Positions 11,668 to 12,125 of a stretch of DNA of 12,125 nt are shown here, piece after piece. A model generated the notes under the pieces. The model was given only the letters and a program-made list of their open reading frames with translations, did no database searches and was not told the origin of the DNA. The stretch comes from Candidatus Fraserbacteria bacterium RBG_16_55_9 (GTDB lineage: Bacteria; Bipolaricaulota; Bipolaricaulia; RBG-16-55-9): assembly GCA_001778455.1 (NCBI GenBank), contig MFGX01000106.1:1-12125 (forward strand), written 5' to 3'. Made by a program: the position numbers and the translations under genes. Position 1 is the first letter of the stretch. The number at the start of each line of letters is the position of its first letter.

Positions 11668-12125
11668 CTACGTCGTGTGAAGAGCCTGAGGCAACGCAAG
11701 TGCGAACACCTCATCGATGACGTCCACAAAGTGGAAGGTAAGAGCGTGTCGCACATTGGCCGGGACATCCGTCAAATCCGCCTCGTTCCGCTTGGGCAAG
11801 ATCACGGCAGTCACTCCCGCTCGATGGGCCGCCAACACCTTCTCGCGGATCCCTCCCACAGGGAGAACTTTACCGCGCAGGGTGATCTCGCCGGTCATCG
11901 CGAGATCCGGTCGTAACGGCGTATCCGTAAGAAGCGAGGCCAGAGCCGAGGCGATGGTCACACCCGCAGAGGGTCCGTCCTTAGGACTGGCACCCGCAGG
12001 CACGTGCACATGGATATCACACTTTTCGAAGATCTCTGGAGAGATCGAAAGATCTTGAGCCTGGGAACGAATGTACGAAAGAGCGGCTCGAGCTGACTCC
12101 TTCATCACTTCGCCCAAGTATCCCG
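11668..12125 (-). CDS. lon: ATP-dependent Lon protease, C-terminal part (5' end outside window)
   Basis: The last 150 or so residues of Lon, the AAA+ protease that degrades misfolded and regulatory proteins. The window holds most of the proteolytic domain: LGEVMKESARAALSYIR, HVPAGASPKDGPSAGVTI with the catalytic serine in DGPSAG, MTGEITLRGKVLPVGGIREK with the catalytic lysine in IREK, and VILPKRNEADL. Ser and Lys are 43 residues apart, as in the E. coli enzyme (S679 and K722). The frame is open to the window end, so the TTG at 12117 is internal. The tail after VDVIDEVFALAL is short, as is usual. It faces the zincin gene tail to tail with only four bases between the stops. Confidence 0.95.
   Translation of the reverse strand, partial: GYLGEVMKESARAALSYIRSQAQDLSISPEIFEKCDIHVHVPAGASPKDGPSAGVTIASALASLLTDTPLRPDLAMTGEITLRGKVLPVGGIREKVLAAHRAGVTAVILPKRNEADLTDVPANVRHALTFHFVDVIDEVFALALPQALHTT

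Noticed and set aside
1..12125. Mobile element, CRISPR array, toxin-antitoxin or defence island
   Set aside because: No transposase, integrase, direct-repeat array, terminal repeats or paired small toxin genes are visible. The tRNA-Leu has no repeated 3' end elsewhere in the window that I can see.

Overview
The window reads as ordinary chromosomal DNA of a free-living bacterium with mid-50s G+C (judged by eye) and tightly packed genes. Most genes are housekeeping or widely conserved: an EF-G tail, GatA, a tRNA-Leu with an encoded CCA end, thioredoxin reductase and Lon. There are no phage, transposase, CRISPR or conjugation genes. The phylum cannot be fixed from the sequence. A minimal zincin protease, a LarE with three cysteines, and several genes without a Shine-Dalgarno (SD) site whose promoters sit right against the start codon would suit a deep-branching, perhaps thermophilic, lineage. 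That is inference only.

Layout. 1-687 (+): the 3' end of an EF-G family gene, coupled to a yjbQ-type thiamine-phosphate-synthase-like gene through a TTGA overlap. 717-1526 (-): larE, a sulfur-inserting enzyme, convergent with yjbQ and divergent from a small membrane-anchored hypothetical protein (1638-2021, +). 2037-2480 (-): an ArsC/low-molecular-weight phosphatase-fold protein, divergent from a Nudix hydrolase (2544-3221, +). 3229-4752 (-): tRNA-Leu(CAG) followed after 31 nt by gatA, under a near-consensus promoter. That promoter shares its -35 element with the divergent promoter of a diacylglycerol-kinase family gene (4835-5737, +). 5712-7424 (-): a three-gene operon of MOSC protein, membrane-anchored unknown protein and LemA. 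7455-7887 (-): decayed remains of a LysE/RhtB exporter gene joined to three collinear pieces of a PhzF-family gene. 7887-10508 (-): trxB and an acyl-CoA synthetase in one operon. 10589-11224 (-): a secreted or membrane glycine-rich unknown, divergent from a minimal zincin metalloprotease (11304-11663, +). The zincin gene converges on the C-terminal part of Lon, which runs off the window end.

The most notable points are the mosaic lysE/phzF relic, the two divergent pairs with back-to-back promoters that seem to give leaderless mRNAs, the MOSC-unknown-LemA operon, and small departures from family consensus in the thioredoxin reductase and the ArsC-like protein. I found no convincing new multi-gene defence or mobile system.
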